This document shows positions 17,886-28,663 of a DNA stretch of 64,000 bases, piece by piece. The translations under genes and the position numbers were made by a program. This DNA comes from Clostridium sp. KNHs214. GTDB lineage: Bacteria > Bacillota > Clostridia > Clostridiales > Clostridiaceae. Position 1 is the first letter of the stretch, and each line of letters starts with the position of its first letter. The notes beneath the pieces are model-generated. The model was not told where the DNA came from and searched no databases. It saw nothing but the letters and a program-made list of their open reading frames with translations. Location of the stretch: NCBI RefSeq assembly GCF_000744935.1, contig NZ_JQMW01000014.1:167839-231838 (forward strand), given 5' to 3'.

Positions 17886-20468
17886 TTATTTACCAAAAGC
17901 ATTTATATACATTTGCTTTATTTCTTCTATTAAAGGATATCTAGGGTTAGCCCCAGTGCACTGGTCATCAAAGGCTTGCTCTGACATAACATCTAGTGTA
18001 GCAAAGAAATCCTCTTCTAAAACTCCTGCTTCCTTTATGGACATTGGTATATTTATTTTAGCTTTTAACTCATCTATGGACTTAGTAAGCAATGTTACTT
18101 TTTCATCTGCTGTTTCTCCACCTAATCCTAAGTAATCAGCAATTTTTGCATACCTTTCTTTAACATTTGGATATCTATATTGAGGAAAAGCAGCTTGTTT
18201 TCTTGGATTGTCTACTGCATTGAATTTTATAACTTCATTTATTAACAGCGCATTGGCAATTCCATGTGGTATATGGTGTGCTGAGCCTAGTTTATGTGCC
18301 ATAGAGTGACATGTGCCCAAAAATGCATTGGCAAAAGCAATACCAGCAATAGTTGAAGCATGAGCCATTTTTTCTCTAGCCTCTACATTAGTTGTTCCTT
18401 CATTGTAGGCCACTGGTAGATATTCAAATATTAATTTTATAGCCTCTAATGCCATGCCATTGGTGAAATCTGATGCCATAATTGATACATAAGCTTCTAT
18501 TGCGTGAGTTAATGCATCTATACCAGAAGCCGAAGTCAATCCCTTTGGCATATTCATCATAAGTTCAGCATCCACTATGGCCATATCTGGGGTTAATTCA
18601 TAATCTGCAAGAGGGTATTTAATCCCTGTTTTCTCATCAGTTATAACTGCAAATGGTGTAACCTCTGAGCCAGTTCCTGCAGATGTAGCTACACATATAA
18701 GAGTTGCTTTTTCTCCCATGACAGGGAATTTATAAACCCTCTTTCTTATATCCATAAATCTCATAGCTAAATCTTCGAATTTCACTTCTGGATGCTCATA
18801 TAATACCCACATTATCTTAGCAGCATCCATAGCTGAACCACCACCAAGAGCTATTATGGTATCCGGCTTATAGCTTGTCATTTCTTCTGCACCTTTTTCA
18901 GCTGCTGCAAGTGTTGGGTCTGGTTCTACATCTGTAAATATCTTGTAGTTTACATCTATTTCATTAAGTACTGATGTGATTTTATTTGCATATCCTAAAT
19001 CGAAGAGAACTCTATCTGTTACTATAAATGCCCTTTTCTTATTTAAATCCTTTAACTCTTTTAGTGCAACTCCTATACTGCCGTATTTAAAGTAAATTTT
19101 TTCTGGCACTCTAAACCAAAGCATATTTTCTCTCCTTTCAGCCACGTTCTTTATGTTTAATAAATGCTTAGGTCCCACATTTTCAGATACAGAGTTTCCA
19201 CCCCAAGAACCGCAGCCTAGAGTTAAGGATGGTGCTAATTTAAAGTTGTATATGTCACCTATAGCTCCTTGTGATGATGGCATATTTATTATAGTTCTAC
19301 CTGTTTTCATCCTGTGGCTGAACTTTTCAATTTTTTCTTTTCCCCTATTAGCATCTATATAAAGGCATGAAGTGTGACCAATTCCACCTAATTCCACAAG
19401 TCTCTCTGCCTTTACTAAAGCTTCATCAAAGTTTTCAGCTTTGTACATTGCAAGTACTGTTGATAACTTTTCATGTGAAAATGGTTCTTCCAGTTCTACT
19501 GACTCCACTTCTCCTATAAGAACTTTAGCATTTTCTGGCACATTAACTCCTGCCAGCTCAGCTATTTTATACGCTGTCTGACCAACTATATTGGCATTTA
19601 GGCTTCCATTTATTAAAATTATGTTTCTTACTTTATCTAGCTCATCTCCATTAAGTATATAAGCACCCCTGTCTAAAAGTTCTTTTCTAACCTTATCATA
19701 TATTAAATTAAGTGCTATTATTGATTGTTCAGATGCACAGATAACTCCATTGTCAAAGGTCTTTGAAAGAAGTATTGAATTCACTGCCATCCTTATATCT
19801 GCAGTTTCATCAATTATTACAGGAGTATTACCTGAACCAACACCAATGGCTGGCTTACCTGATGAATAAGCAGCTTTAACCATTCCTGGGCCACCTGTAG
19901 CCAAAATCATATCAGCTTCTCTCATAACTACCTGAGAAAGCTCAATGGATGGCTCATCAATCCATCCTATTATTCCCTCTGGTGCTCCTGCTTCAACTGC
20001 TGCATCAAGTATGATTTTAGCCGCTGCTATGGTGCACTTTTTTGCTCTTGGGTGTGGTGAAAAAATTATACCATTTCTTGTCTTTAGTGCTATTAATGCC
20101 TTAAATATTGCAGTGGATGTGGGGTTTGTGGTAGGAACAACTGCTGCAATTACTCCTATGGGTTCTGCAATTTTGCATAGACCAAAAGCTTCATCTCTTT
20201 CTATAACCCCACAGGTTTTTTCATCTTTATATTTGTTATACATATATTCTGAAGCAAAGTGATTTTTAATTACCTTATCCTCTACAATGCCCATCCCCGT
20301 TTCTTCTACTGCCATTTTTGCAAGGTTAAGTCTATTGTTATTTGCCGCTATAGCTGCCCTTCTAAAAATCTCATCTACCTCTTCTTGACTGTAAGTTCCA
20401 AATTCCCTTTGAGCTTTTTTTACTTCTGCTATTTTATCCATTAATTCTTGAGCATTAGTTACTTTCAT
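17886..20468 (-). CDS. adhE: Bifunctional aldehyde/alcohol dehydrogenase AdhE
   Basis: AdhE converts acetyl-CoA to acetaldehyde and then ethanol, regenerating NAD+ twice. The N-terminal CoA-acylating aldehyde dehydrogenase (residues 1-440) has its catalytic cysteine in NGVICASEQS. The C-terminal iron alcohol dehydrogenase (about 450-860) has GGGSAMDAAK and metal ligands in LTHAIEAYVS, GTCHSMAHKLG and SAHHIPHG. The ATG at 20466-20468 gives 860 residues and follows AAAGGAAGTG; the frame extends ten more codons without a ribosome site. It is monocistronic. I looked for a Rex operator upstream and saw none. Confidence 0.97.
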   Translation of the reverse strand: MKVTNAQELMDKIAEVKKAQREFGTYSQEEVDEIFRRAAIAANNNRLNLAKMAVEETGMGIVEDKVIKNHFASEYMYNKYKDEKTCGVIERDEAFGLCKIAEPIGVIAAVVPTTNPTSTAIFKALIALKTRNGIIFSPHPRAKKCTIAAAKIILDAAVEAGAPEGIIGWIDEPSIELSQVVMREADMILATGGPGMVKAAYSSGKPAIGVGSGNTPVIIDETADIRMAVNSILLSKTFDNGVICASEQSIIALNLIYDKVRKELLDRGAYILNGDELDKVRNIILINGSLNANIVGQTAYKIAELAGVNVPENAKVLIGEVESVELEEPFSHEKLSTVLAMYKAENFDEALVKAERLVELGGIGHTSCLYIDANRGKEKIEKFSHRMKTGRTIINMPSSQGAIGDIYNFKLAPSLTLGCGSWGGNSVSENVGPKHLLNIKNVAERRENMLWFRVPEKIYFKYGSIGVALKELKDLNKKRAFIVTDRVLFDLGYANKITSVLNEIDVNYKIFTDVEPDPTLAAAEKGAEEMTSYKPDTIIALGGGSAMDAAKIMWVLYEHPEVKFEDLAMRFMDIRKRVYKFPVMGEKATLICVATSAGTGSEVTPFAVITDEKTGIKYPLADYELTPDMAIVDAELMMNMPKGLTSASGIDALTHAIEAYVSIMASDFTNGMALEAIKLIFEYLPVAYNEGTTNVEAREKMAHASTIAGIAFANAFLGTCHSMAHKLGSAHHIPHGIANALLINEVIKFNAVDNPRKQAAFPQYRYPNVKERYAKIADYLGLGGETADEKVTLLTKSIDELKAKINIPMSIKEAGVLEEDFFATLDVMSEQAFDDQCTGANPRYPLIEEIKQMYINAFGK

Positions 20469-20660
20469 TAAAAACTTCACTTCCTTTCTAAAAATCAAAC
20501 TAGTAATTTGATATTTTTAAAACATAAAATAGTTACTTTATTTATGTTTTATACTATATTTATTATTGCTTTTTTACACTCTAATTATCCAACATTGTAT
20601 TTTAGTATTTTAGTTCTATTATTCATAAACTTTAAAATATATATATATTAGTGTTATACT

Positions 20661-20750
20661 ATATGTAAGGAATTATTTTAATTTTAAAAAATATAGAAAA
20701 TATGATATGTAAGGAATTATTTTAATTTTAAAAAAAATATAGAAAATATG
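20661..20750. repeat. Direct duplication of 44-46 bp upstream of the PII-like gene
   Basis: ATATGTAAGGAATTATTTTA and the following 24 bp occur twice in tandem (20661-20704 and 20705-20750), the second copy with two extra A. The duplication lies just before the ribosome site of the next gene. Confidence 0.93.
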
Positions 20751-20764
20751 AAGGGAGTAATGTT

Positions 20765-21103
20765 ATGCAAGTTTTAATAATGGTATTAAACAAAACTAAC
20801 TATCTTGAGGACATAATAAAAGAATTTAATAATTGTGGCATAAGAGGTGCAACCATTATCGAAAGCACAGGCATGGCGGAAATTTTAACATCCTGTGGTG
20901 AAGAAATTCCTATGTTTGGTTCTTTAAAAATGTTATTAAATGAAAAACGACCTTTTAATAAGACAATATTTACTGTACTAAAGGATGAACAAGTTAAAAT
21001 AGCTGTGGATGCTATAAAAAATGTAGTTGGCGACTTGAAAAAGCCGGGAGTTGGTATATTATTTACACTTCCTATAAACTTTGTGGAAGGTGTTAGTTTC
21101 TAG
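20765..21103 (+). CDS. PII-like small protein next to an antiporter
   Basis: A 112-residue protein whose strand-helix order (MQVLIMVLNKTNYLEDIIKE, then GIRGATIIESTGMAE, then KTIFTVLKDEQVKIAVDAIK) fits the ferredoxin-like PII fold. PII-like proteins often sit beside a transporter and regulate it in response to a nucleotide. Here it is 55 bp upstream of a cation/proton antiporter on the same strand, so the two probably form an operon. The uridylylation tyrosine of true GlnB is not apparent. AAGGGAGTAATGTT precedes the ATG. The fold is inferred from sequence pattern only. Confidence 0.7.
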   Translation: MQVLIMVLNKTNYLEDIIKEFNNCGIRGATIIESTGMAEILTSCGEEIPMFGSLKMLLNEKRPFNKTIFTVLKDEQVKIAVDAIKNVVGDLKKPGVGILFTLPINFVEGVSF

Positions 21104-21158
21104 TCTTTGCTTATGACACTATTTTCTAGTATGCACACTAAAGAAAGGATGATTTAAA

Positions 21159-22358
21159 ATGCACTCTTTATACTACCTGGGTATTATACTTTTTTCAGGA
21201 TTAATAATGGGAAAGTTAGTATCCTTTATAAAACTTCCTAGAGTAACCGGATATCTAATAGCTGGACTAATTATTGGTCCTTCTATCTTAAGTTTAGTTC
21301 CAGCTTCTGCTGCTTCAAAATTGTCTATAATTTCTGAGGCAGCTTTAGGTTTTATAGCTTATAGCATAGGAAGTTCTTTTAATTTTGATAACTTAAAAAA
21401 ATTAGGAAATGGAATTATAATAATTACTCTTTTCGAATCCCTAACTGCTGTTGTAGCTGTGGATTTTGTTTTGATAGTATTATTAAAACAACCTGTTCCC
21501 TTCAGTCTAATGCTAGGTGCTATAGCTGCTGCTACTGCTCCTGCTGCCACCATAATGGTGTTAAAGCAATATAATGCCCGAGGTCCTTTGGTGGACACGC
21601 TTCTACCTGTAGTTGCTATAGATGACGCTGTGGGAATTATGGCTTTTGGTATTTCTATGGCTATAGCTAAATCTCTATTAGATTCCACAAAAGCCATAGG
21701 ATTAAAAACTATATTTTTACCTGTAAAAGAAATAGCTTTAGCTTTTGCCATAGGTATAGGCATAGGTGTAATTCTTTCCATAATATCAAAATATTCAGAG
21801 GGTCAAGATCAGCTTTTAACCATTACCTTAGCCACCATATTTATAACTGTGGGTATAGCTATGAAGTTAAACATATCTCCTCTTTTAACTTGTATGTCCA
21901 TTGGTGCTACTGTAAGTAATATAGCCCCTAACAGTAATAGAGTATTATCTATAATTGATGTATTTACTCCTCCAGTTTTCGTTGCCTTTTTTACCTTAGC
22001 TGGAGTAGAACTAAATTTAACCATATTAAAAAATGTGGGACTTATTGGTGTTGTGTATATTATTGTTAGAGTTATTGGTAAAATACTTGGCGCTTACCTA
22101 GGTGCTAAACTAGCTAAAGCTCCTGCTGTGGTTCAAAAATATCTGGGATTTACATTAATTCCTCAGGCAGGTGTAGCTATAGGTCTAGCTATGGTAGCAG
22201 AAACTGCAGTTCCAGAATTCGGAGCAGCCATAAGAACCATAATACTTTCTGCTACAATTATTTATGAACTTATAGGACCCCTAATAACTAAAATAGCTAT
22301 TTTCAAAGCTGGCGAGGCCCACGTTGATGAAAGTTCAGAATTAACAATTGATTGTTAG
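21159..22358 (+). CDS. Cation/proton antiporter, CPA2 family
   Basis: A 399-residue membrane protein with about 12 membrane segments, of the CPA2 (Kef/NapA-like) family. The central ATAPAATIMVL stretch and the acidic pair in VVAIDDAVGIMAF are the expected ion-binding region. The early KLPRVTGYLIAGLIIGPSIL motif is also typical. No C-terminal nucleotide-binding (TrkA-N) domain follows, so it is shorter than Kef channels. GAAAGGATGATTTAAA precedes the ATG. It follows a PII-like gene that may regulate it. The transported ion (Na+ or K+) cannot be told from the sequence. Confidence 0.9.
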   Translation: MHSLYYLGIILFSGLIMGKLVSFIKLPRVTGYLIAGLIIGPSILSLVPASAASKLSIISEAALGFIAYSIGSSFNFDNLKKLGNGIIIITLFESLTAVVAVDFVLIVLLKQPVPFSLMLGAIAAATAPAATIMVLKQYNARGPLVDTLLPVVAIDDAVGIMAFGISMAIAKSLLDSTKAIGLKTIFLPVKEIALAFAIGIGIGVILSIISKYSEGQDQLLTITLATIFITVGIAMKLNISPLLTCMSIGATVSNIAPNSNRVLSIIDVFTPPVFVAFFTLAGVELNLTILKNVGLIGVVYIIVRVIGKILGAYLGAKLAKAPAVVQKYLGFTLIPQAGVAIGLAMVAETAVPEFGAAIRTIILSATIIYELIGPLITKIAIFKAGEAHVDESSELTIDC

Positions 22359-22371
22359 TGCTACATAGGGA

Positions 22372-22539
22372 CAATGTACGAATTATCAATGAACAATGTA
22401 CAAATGATAATTGTTCATTGATAATTGAGCATTGCCCATTATTCATTATTCATTGTTCATTGATTATTGATTATTGATTATTGATCATTGTTCATTATTC
22501 ATTGATCATCGTTCATTGTTCATTGTTCATTGTTCAAAT
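22372..22539. repeat. Tract of degenerate 7-bp repeats (TTCATTG/ATTATTG type)
   Basis: The sequence can be cut into 24 consecutive heptamers without a gap; most are TTCATTG, ATTATTG, ATAATTG or one to three bases from them. It begins 13 bp after the antiporter's stop codon. Confidence 0.9.
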
Positions 22540-22566
22540 AGCCCTTAATTATAAAATTACAAATTT

Positions 22567-22645
22567 AAAGGTAAACTACACCCCATGAGGTAGCACAGCC
22601 TCTTTTCTGTGTCCATCTTATAGAGTACAGTTTACCTTTTTAATA
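22567..22645 (+). terminator. Terminator after the antiporter operon
   Basis: AAAGGTAAACT pairs with AGTTTACCTTT, followed by TTTAATAC on the plus strand. A 50-base loop with an inner GAGG...CCTC pairing lies between. Confidence 0.7.
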
Positions 22646-22703
22646 CTTTTAATATAATCTAAAAATTAAATACGAAAATTAAATACGAAAATTAAATAAC
22701 TAA

Positions 22704-22773
22704 CTTTTACTTCTTACCTCTTACTTCTTACCTCTTACTTCTTACTTCTTACCTCGTACCTCGTACTTCTTAC
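22704..22773. repeat. Tract of degenerate 7-bp repeats (TTCTTAC type)
   Basis: Ten consecutive heptamers, alternating TTCTTAC and CTCTTAC with two CTCGTAC, ending 11 bp before the chemoreceptor stop codon. Three 13-bp units (AAATTAAATACGA) precede it. Confidence 0.92.
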
Positions 22774-22784
22774 CCCAATTCATA

Positions 22785-24782
22785 TTAAACTCTAAATCTC
22801 TCCACAGCTCCTTGAAGTTTCTTTGAGAGCTTTTCTAGTTCTTCTACTACTACTTCTATTTGTTGAAGTCCTGAAGCCTGTTCTTCTGTGGATGCACTAA
22901 CCTCTTCTGTGGTAGCTGCTGTTTCCTCTGATAGAGCTGATATATCCTGTATGTTTTGTACTACGCTTTCCTTATATTCCGATATAATGCCTAGGGAATT
23001 GTCCACTTCCTTTATAGCCTCTTGAAGCACTTCTATTTGATTCATAATATCTTTAAATGTAACTGAAGTAGCCTCTACATTTTCTCCTGTTTTATTATTT
23101 ATATCTAATGTTCTATTTATTTTATCCATAACAAGTTCCATACTTTTATATACTTCATTTATAACTATTTCAATATTGGATGCTTCATTGGAAGACTGCT
23201 CTGCCAATTTTCTAACTTCCTCTGCTACTACTGCAAAACCTCTTCCAGCTTCTCCTGCCCTTGCCGCTTCAATAGATGCATTAAGTGCAAGAAGATTTGT
23301 TTGTTCTGTAATTTGTTGAATAGCTCCCGTTATTTTTTTTATTTGTTTAGATTTTTCTCCCAGTTCTTTCATTTCTACTGCCAATTCTTCATTAGCCCTG
23401 GTATTATCATTAAATACCTCTTTTAAATCACCTACTACTTCCATGCCCTTTTGAGTAGCGCTTCCAACTCCTTGAAGTGCTATTATCATATTTTGCTCAC
23501 TAGCTACAGAATTGTTAATTTCACTTTCTAACTGTGTAATTAAATTTACACTTTCTTCTAATTTTGAAGACTGATGTGTTGCTCCAGTTGCTATTTCCTG
23601 AACTGCTGAAGATATTTCCTCTCCTACTGCACTGGATTCCTTCATAGAAACTGATAAAGTTTCTAAAGATTTATTCATTTCCCCATAGCCATCTTGTATA
23701 TTGCCGACTATATCTAATATATTATCTTTCATTTTATTAGCATAGATATTTATACTATTTAATTCTCTTATTGAACTGTTTCCCTCCAGTTCAATAGACA
23801 AATTCCCATTTCCCACTTCATCTAAGTAAGTTTCTACTCTTTTTATAGGTTTATATATTTTTTTTGCAAATAGCGATATAAGTAATACAGCAATAATTAT
23901 ACTTACTACAATCACCAATAAAGAAATTACTATCATAGACTTTAATTCTGCAGTAATTTCCGATTTTGGTAATATGCAAATAGTGTTATTTTTATTACTC
24001 ACATTAGTAAGTCTATATACAAAGTAATCATTTCCATCTATTTTTTTATAAAAACTAGATTTACTTTCCTGTAATATATCTTTAAGCCATGGAAGCTGTT
24101 CCTTACCTTTACCCACAAGTTTGCTATCTTTATGAGATATTATTTTACCATTTTTATCCACAAGCATAGCATAGCCTTTTTCCCCTATCTTTATTTTAGA
24201 AATTTCTTTAGTCAATAAATTTATATCTACATCCAGGCCTACTACCCCTGCTAATGCTGAACTACTATCCTTAACTACTTTAGAATAAGTTATAGTATAC
24301 GATCCTTTATTACCATTATCCTCATAAGGTTCAGATGCTACTACTCCTCCATCTGCCTCAACTGCATTTTTGTACCACTCCATTTCTGTAGGATTATATC
24401 CATCTGGCAACTGAACATCAGTTGCAGTTATCATATTTTTATCTGGAGTACACATGTACACTTGTGAAATTTGTTTATTAGACTCTTTATAATATGACAG
24501 TGATTTTTTAACTTTTTCAGTCAATTTAGCATCTTTTCCAAGCTCTACAAACTCTTCTCTCTTAGAAAACATATCTACTATTTGTCTATTACTCTCATCC
24601 ATATTTTCTAATTCGTTATTTACCACTGCTGAATAACCTGACATCTCTTCCTTAAATTTATTTGCATTACTATTTTTTAACTCTACATAACTGAATATAC
24701 TTATACCAAGCACAGGAATTAACATAATAATTATGAATATTCCCATCAACTTAGATTTTATCCCCCTGCGTTTTTGAGACAT
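22785..24782 (-). CDS. Methyl-accepting chemotaxis protein with Cache sensor
   Basis: A 665-residue chemoreceptor. One membrane segment lies at about residues 12-32, followed by a double-Cache extracellular sensor (about 35-275), a second membrane segment (about 283-305), a HAMP domain and a long methyl-accepting signalling coiled coil. The conserved hairpin tip reads [14 protein letters not shown]. The protein would bind small molecules outside the cell and control the CheA kinase; the ligand is not known. GGGGAGGATTAGT precedes the ATG. It is a single gene, divergent from the ger operon. Confidence 0.96.
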   Translation of the reverse strand: MSQKRRGIKSKLMGIFIIIMLIPVLGISIFSYVELKNSNANKFKEEMSGYSAVVNNELENMDESNRQIVDMFSKREEFVELGKDAKLTEKVKKSLSYYKESNKQISQVYMCTPDKNMITATDVQLPDGYNPTEMEWYKNAVEADGGVVASEPYEDNGNKGSYTITYSKVVKDSSSALAGVVGLDVDINLLTKEISKIKIGEKGYAMLVDKNGKIISHKDSKLVGKGKEQLPWLKDILQESKSSFYKKIDGNDYFVYRLTNVSNKNNTICILPKSEITAELKSMIVISLLVIVVSIIIAVLLISLFAKKIYKPIKRVETYLDEVGNGNLSIELEGNSSIRELNSINIYANKMKDNILDIVGNIQDGYGEMNKSLETLSVSMKESSAVGEEISSAVQEIATGATHQSSKLEESVNLITQLESEINNSVASEQNMIIALQGVGSATQKGMEVVGDLKEVFNDNTRANEELAVEMKELGEKSKQIKKITGAIQQITEQTNLLALNASIEAARAGEAGRGFAVVAEEVRKLAEQSSNEASNIEIVINEVYKSMELVMDKINRTLDINNKTGENVEATSVTFKDIMNQIEVLQEAIKEVDNSLGIISEYKESVVQNIQDISALSEETAATTEEVSASTEEQASGLQQIEVVVEELEKLSKKLQGAVERFRV

Positions 24783-24918
24783 ACTAATCCTCCCCTAAAA
24801 ATATATTTTTTAGTCAATTACATAATACATTACTATCTTCGTTGAAATTGCTATTTTCTTAACAGCTTTTGCGTATATTGTAAGAACTTTTGAAAATACT
24901 ATATATTAGGTGATATAA

Positions 24919-26406
24919 ATGGTAAAAAACAATTTACAAAACAACATAGATTATATAATAGGTGAACTAGGCACTAAAAGCACTGCTATTGTTAGAACTT
25001 TTAATATAGGAAAAGGTTCTAATCCTGTAAACGCTGCTCTAATATATATAAATGCATTAGTTAGTAAAGACCTTTTAGACAGGGATGTGTTAACTCCTTT
25101 GATGTTTAGGGTCGATGAAAATCTATATTCAAAAAGAAATTTGTCGAATTATATCTGTGAAAACTATATACCTATATGCAATACCATATTAGAAAACGAT
25201 TTAAACAAGATAGTTATGGAAATTAAAACTGGTAAAACGGCTTTATTAATAAATAATTCCTCTGAATATATTTTGCTGGATACCACTGCTGGTAATTATC
25301 GTTCCATATCTGATCCAGTAAATGAATCCTCCATTAGAGGGTCAAGAGAGGGCTTTATTGAAAATATAGAAACAAATATAAGTATTCTTAGAAGAAAAAT
25401 AGGTGATAAAAATTTATGCATAGAAGACTTTAAGGTAGGCCGGAGATCTCAAACTACACTTGCGCTTTTATACATACAGGACATTGTAGATGACGGAGTT
25501 CTAGATGAAATAAAAATGAGAATCAACTCTATAGACGTGGATTCTGTCACAGATACTGGCATGATAGAGCAATATATTGAAGATAGCCCCTTTTCACCCT
25601 TTCCCCAAATATATACAACCGAAAGGCCGGATATTGTTAAAAGTAATTTAATGGAAGGTCAAGTAGCTATAATATTGAATGGTACACCACAGGTGCTTAC
25701 CCTACCGGGAATATTTGTGACGTTCTTTCAAGGCGTAGAAGATTATAACCAAAGAACCATTGTTTCTTCCTTTGTAAGAATTTTAAGACTTATAGCTATA
25801 TTTACTGTTATAACGCTTCCATCATTGTATTTATCCTTAATGCAATACAACGTGGAGTTAATTCCCATAAAGTTTATAACTCCTCTTGTGCAGTCCAGAA
25901 AGGGCATTACACTTCCTCCCTTTATGGAGATACTCTCCATGGAGATAATAATTGAATTTTTAAGGGAAGGTGGCCTCAGACTTCCACCCAAAATAGCACA
26001 AACCCTTAGTATTGTAGGCGGTATAATCATAGGAAATACTGCTGTAGAATCTAAAATAGTAAGCCCTACTACTCTCCTTGTAATAGGTATTTCTGTAGTT
26101 TCTTCATTTTTAATACCTAACTATGAAATGTCCTTAAGCTTACGTTTTATCAGGTTTCCTATGCTTTTTATTACTAATGCCTTAGGTTTTTTAGGCATTG
26201 CCCTAGGATGGTTTTTTATAGCAGTTCATATATCTTCCTTAAAAAGTGTTACTGTACCATACTTTGAACTAAAACTAGAAGATTTGAAAGATATATTCAT
26301 AAGAGCCCCTCTATGGGAAATGAATAAGCGCCCTGAGTCACTACCTATTAAAGACATTATAAGACAATTGGATTTTAGAAAATTCTGGAGGAAGAAAAAT
26401 GAATAA
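24919..26406 (+). CDS. Spore germination protein, GerA-family A subunit
   Basis: The A subunit of a GerA-type nutrient germinant receptor in the spore inner membrane. Of 495 residues, the first 260 or so form the soluble N-terminal domain (note GSREGFIENIETNISILRRK and EDSPFSPFPQ), and the rest has about five membrane segments with the conserved EIIIEFLREGGLRLP block. AGGTGATATAA precedes the ATG. It overlaps the B subunit gene by 8 bp, and the C subunit follows, giving a complete A-B-C operon. A weak sigma-G-like promoter (GTATA, 18 bp, AATACTA) lies about 45 bp upstream. Confidence 0.96.
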   Translation: MVKNNLQNNIDYIIGELGTKSTAIVRTFNIGKGSNPVNAALIYINALVSKDLLDRDVLTPLMFRVDENLYSKRNLSNYICENYIPICNTILENDLNKIVMEIKTGKTALLINNSSEYILLDTTAGNYRSISDPVNESSIRGSREGFIENIETNISILRRKIGDKNLCIEDFKVGRRSQTTLALLYIQDIVDDGVLDEIKMRINSIDVDSVTDTGMIEQYIEDSPFSPFPQIYTTERPDIVKSNLMEGQVAIILNGTPQVLTLPGIFVTFFQGVEDYNQRTIVSSFVRILRLIAIFTVITLPSLYLSLMQYNVELIPIKFITPLVQSRKGITLPPFMEILSMEIIIEFLREGGLRLPPKIAQTLSIVGGIIIGNTAVESKIVSPTTLLVIGISVVSSFLIPNYEMSLSLRFIRFPMLFITNALGFLGIALGWFFIAVHISSLKSVTVPYFELKLEDLKDIFIRAPLWEMNKRPESLPIKDIIRQLDFRKFWRKKNE

Positions 26407-27505
26407 AGATAATGTTATACCAGAAAGTGACTTTTTAACTGCTAACCAAGTTACCTTTTTAATAGTTGGCATTGCTATAGGGGCAGGTTTTGTAAGACTT
26501 CCTAATGTGTTAGTTAGAGCTTCCTATCAAGATGCTTGGCTCTCTGCACTATTAGGCCTTATTTATCCTATATATGTACTCTTAGTAGGTAATTATATAA
26601 TTAAAAAGCATCCAGAAGAAAACATACTACAAATAAATAAAAACTTCTTTGGCAATATAATAGGCAATATTTTAAATATACTATTTATGATTCCTTTAGC
26701 TTTTTACATAATTTCCGTAACTTCAGATTATACCACCACTATTATTACCTATATAGTAGCCTTTTTAAATAAAAATAAAGTAATGAGTATATCTCTTTTA
26801 GTAGTTGCTTATACAGCTTATTCTGGACTTAAACCACTAAGTAAATTAAATCAATACATAGGTTATATGCTTATAGCCATTATTTTGCTTTCCAGTGTTG
26901 CTTTAAAGTATGGAAATATATTAAATCTAAAACCAGTATTTCAAAGTCCTATGAAAGATGTTCTTAAAGGTTCTGTAGATGGTCTTTATTTTTTTACTGG
27001 ATTTGAATCCTTACTTTTATACCATAACAAAGTTAAAGATAAATCTTCTATAAAAAGAGCCTCTTTTAAGGGCTTGTTTATAAGCAGCTTAGTTTGGATA
27101 TGGTGTGTTTTTATAACTATATACTACTTAGGGGTAGATATAATTCCTAAGAGCAATTGGTCCTTTATAATGGTATTTGAAAGTATTCATCTGCCTATTA
27201 TAAATAATTTTAGATATGTATTTATGTTTGAGTGGGTTTTAATATGTTTAGGAGTAATAAGTAATTTTTACTACTTTTCTAGCTTTGTAATTGCTGATGT
27301 TATTAAAAAAGATAGAAAAAAAATATGTATAGCCATGTATATACCAGTGCTTTTTATAAGCATTAAATTAGGAGATACAATTATAATACATAAACTTATA
27401 GATTTTCTCTCTCCTATTTTTGTAATTTTCAATATATGTCTTCTTACTTTATTAGCCTTTATGGCATATTTTAAATCTAAAAAATCAAATGCTGGTAACG
27501 CATAA
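26399..27505 (+). CDS. Spore germination protein, GerB-family B subunit
   Basis: The B subunit of the germinant receptor, an amino-acid-permease-like membrane protein of 368 residues with about ten membrane segments; it is thought to hold the germinant-binding pocket. The opening LTANQVTFLIVGIAIGAGFV is typical of the family. Its start overlaps the end of the A gene by 8 bp, and GGAGGAAGAAA inside the A gene serves as ribosome site, so the two are translationally coupled. Confidence 0.96.
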   Translation: MNKDNVIPESDFLTANQVTFLIVGIAIGAGFVRLPNVLVRASYQDAWLSALLGLIYPIYVLLVGNYIIKKHPEENILQINKNFFGNIIGNILNILFMIPLAFYIISVTSDYTTTIITYIVAFLNKNKVMSISLLVVAYTAYSGLKPLSKLNQYIGYMLIAIILLSSVALKYGNILNLKPVFQSPMKDVLKGSVDGLYFFTGFESLLLYHNKVKDKSSIKRASFKGLFISSLVWIWCVFITIYYLGVDIIPKSNWSFIMVFESIHLPIINNFRYVFMFEWVLICLGVISNFYYFSSFVIADVIKKDRKKICIAMYIPVLFISIKLGDTIIIHKLIDFLSPIFVIFNICLLTLLAFMAYFKSKKSNAGNA

Positions 27506-27526
27506 AAATGGAGGCTTGAATTTATA

Positions 27527-28663
27527 ATGAATTACCCTAGCGCTAAATGGAAATTAAGAAAATTATCTGCTATAGTTTTTCTATGCATAGCCATATACAC
27601 ATATTTTCGTTCTAACGTCGATTTTCTCTCAGTGGAAGATTTATACGTTCCCTCTGCCATAGGTATAGATATAAATAAATTTTCTAGAAATGATGTAGAA
27701 TATGAAGCTGGAATTTCTGCTTACCTTTTTTCCCAAAATAGCAGCAATAATAGTACCGTGCAGATGGGTAGAGCAGAAACATTAGCAAGAACTCGTGAAA
27801 ACAGACAACTTCATTCAGATCATAAATTTATATTAGGACTAGAAAAGGTTGATATTTTTTCCTCAAATTTCGCTGAAAACGGTATAAATCCATTTATAAA
27901 TGTAACTTTTGAAAATTCCAACATTAACGATACCTCCAATGCCTGCGTATTCCATGGAAAAATAGAAGATCTTTTAAAAGCTAAAATAGATAACTACCCC
28001 AGCGTTGGTGATTTTATAGAAGGACTTTTAAAACGTTCCACAAATTATAACTTTTTTTCAGATAATTATAAGCTTATGGACATATATGTAAGATTAGATG
28101 CCGAAGGTAGAAATATAGTACTTCCATACATAGCTCTTATAGAAAAGGAACCTAGAATTGTAGGGATGGCTGTATTTAACAAAGATAAAATGGCTAAAAT
28201 TTTAGATATAAAAGATACTAAAATTATGAATTTGTTAAGAGAAAATAATGTAAAAGGCATGCTTACATTGAAGCACAGCCCTAAGGAAAATATAGATTAC
28301 TACGCCACCAGTAAAAGAAAGGTAAAATGCACTAAAATTGGCGATAAATATCACTTTTTAATAGAATTAGACCTAGTAGGAGACATATCCGCCAATACAA
28401 TTTTTCCACATATAGCTCATGATGAAACAATGCGCAGTAAGTTTGAAGCAGATATGATCAGGCAAGTAGAGAGTTCCTGTAATGGCTTTATAAATAAAAT
28501 GCAAAATGAATATAAAGTTGACTGCCTAGAGCTCGGTAAAGTTGCTGCTGCAAAATATGGACGTCGTACTGGAGTAGACTGGAATAAAGTTATTTCTGAG
28601 CAATCACAAATAGATGTAAAGGCTAAAGTTAAAATAGTTTCTACAGGAAGAGGCGCGTATTAG
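27527..28663 (+). CDS. Spore germination protein, Ger(x)C-family C subunit, without a lipobox
   Basis: The C subunit of the germinant receptor (378 residues), with the Ger(x)C domains in order; the end reads EQSQIDVKAKVKIVSTGRG. Most GerC proteins are lipoproteins. Here the N-terminus (KLRKLSAIVFLCIAIYTYFR) has its only early cysteine after Leu and before Ile, which is not a lipobox, so the protein is probably held by an uncleaved membrane segment at residues 12-28. TGGAGGCTTGAATTTATA precedes the ATG, 21 bp after the B gene. Confidence 0.93.
   Translation: MNYPSAKWKLRKLSAIVFLCIAIYTYFRSNVDFLSVEDLYVPSAIGIDINKFSRNDVEYEAGISAYLFSQNSSNNSTVQMGRAETLARTRENRQLHSDHKFILGLEKVDIFSSNFAENGINPFINVTFENSNINDTSNACVFHGKIEDLLKAKIDNYPSVGDFIEGLLKRSTNYNFFSDNYKLMDIYVRLDAEGRNIVLPYIALIEKEPRIVGMAVFNKDKMAKILDIKDTKIMNLLRENNVKGMLTLKHSPKENIDYYATSKRKVKCTKIGDKYHFLIELDLVGDISANTIFPHIAHDETMRSKFEADMIRQVESSCNGFINKMQNEYKVDCLELGKVAAAKYGRRTGVDWNKVISEQSQIDVKAKVKIVSTGRGAY

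Noticed and set aside
20469..20764. Rex operator upstream of adhE
   Set aside because: No TTGTTAA-N4-TTAACAA-like palindrome was found by eye.
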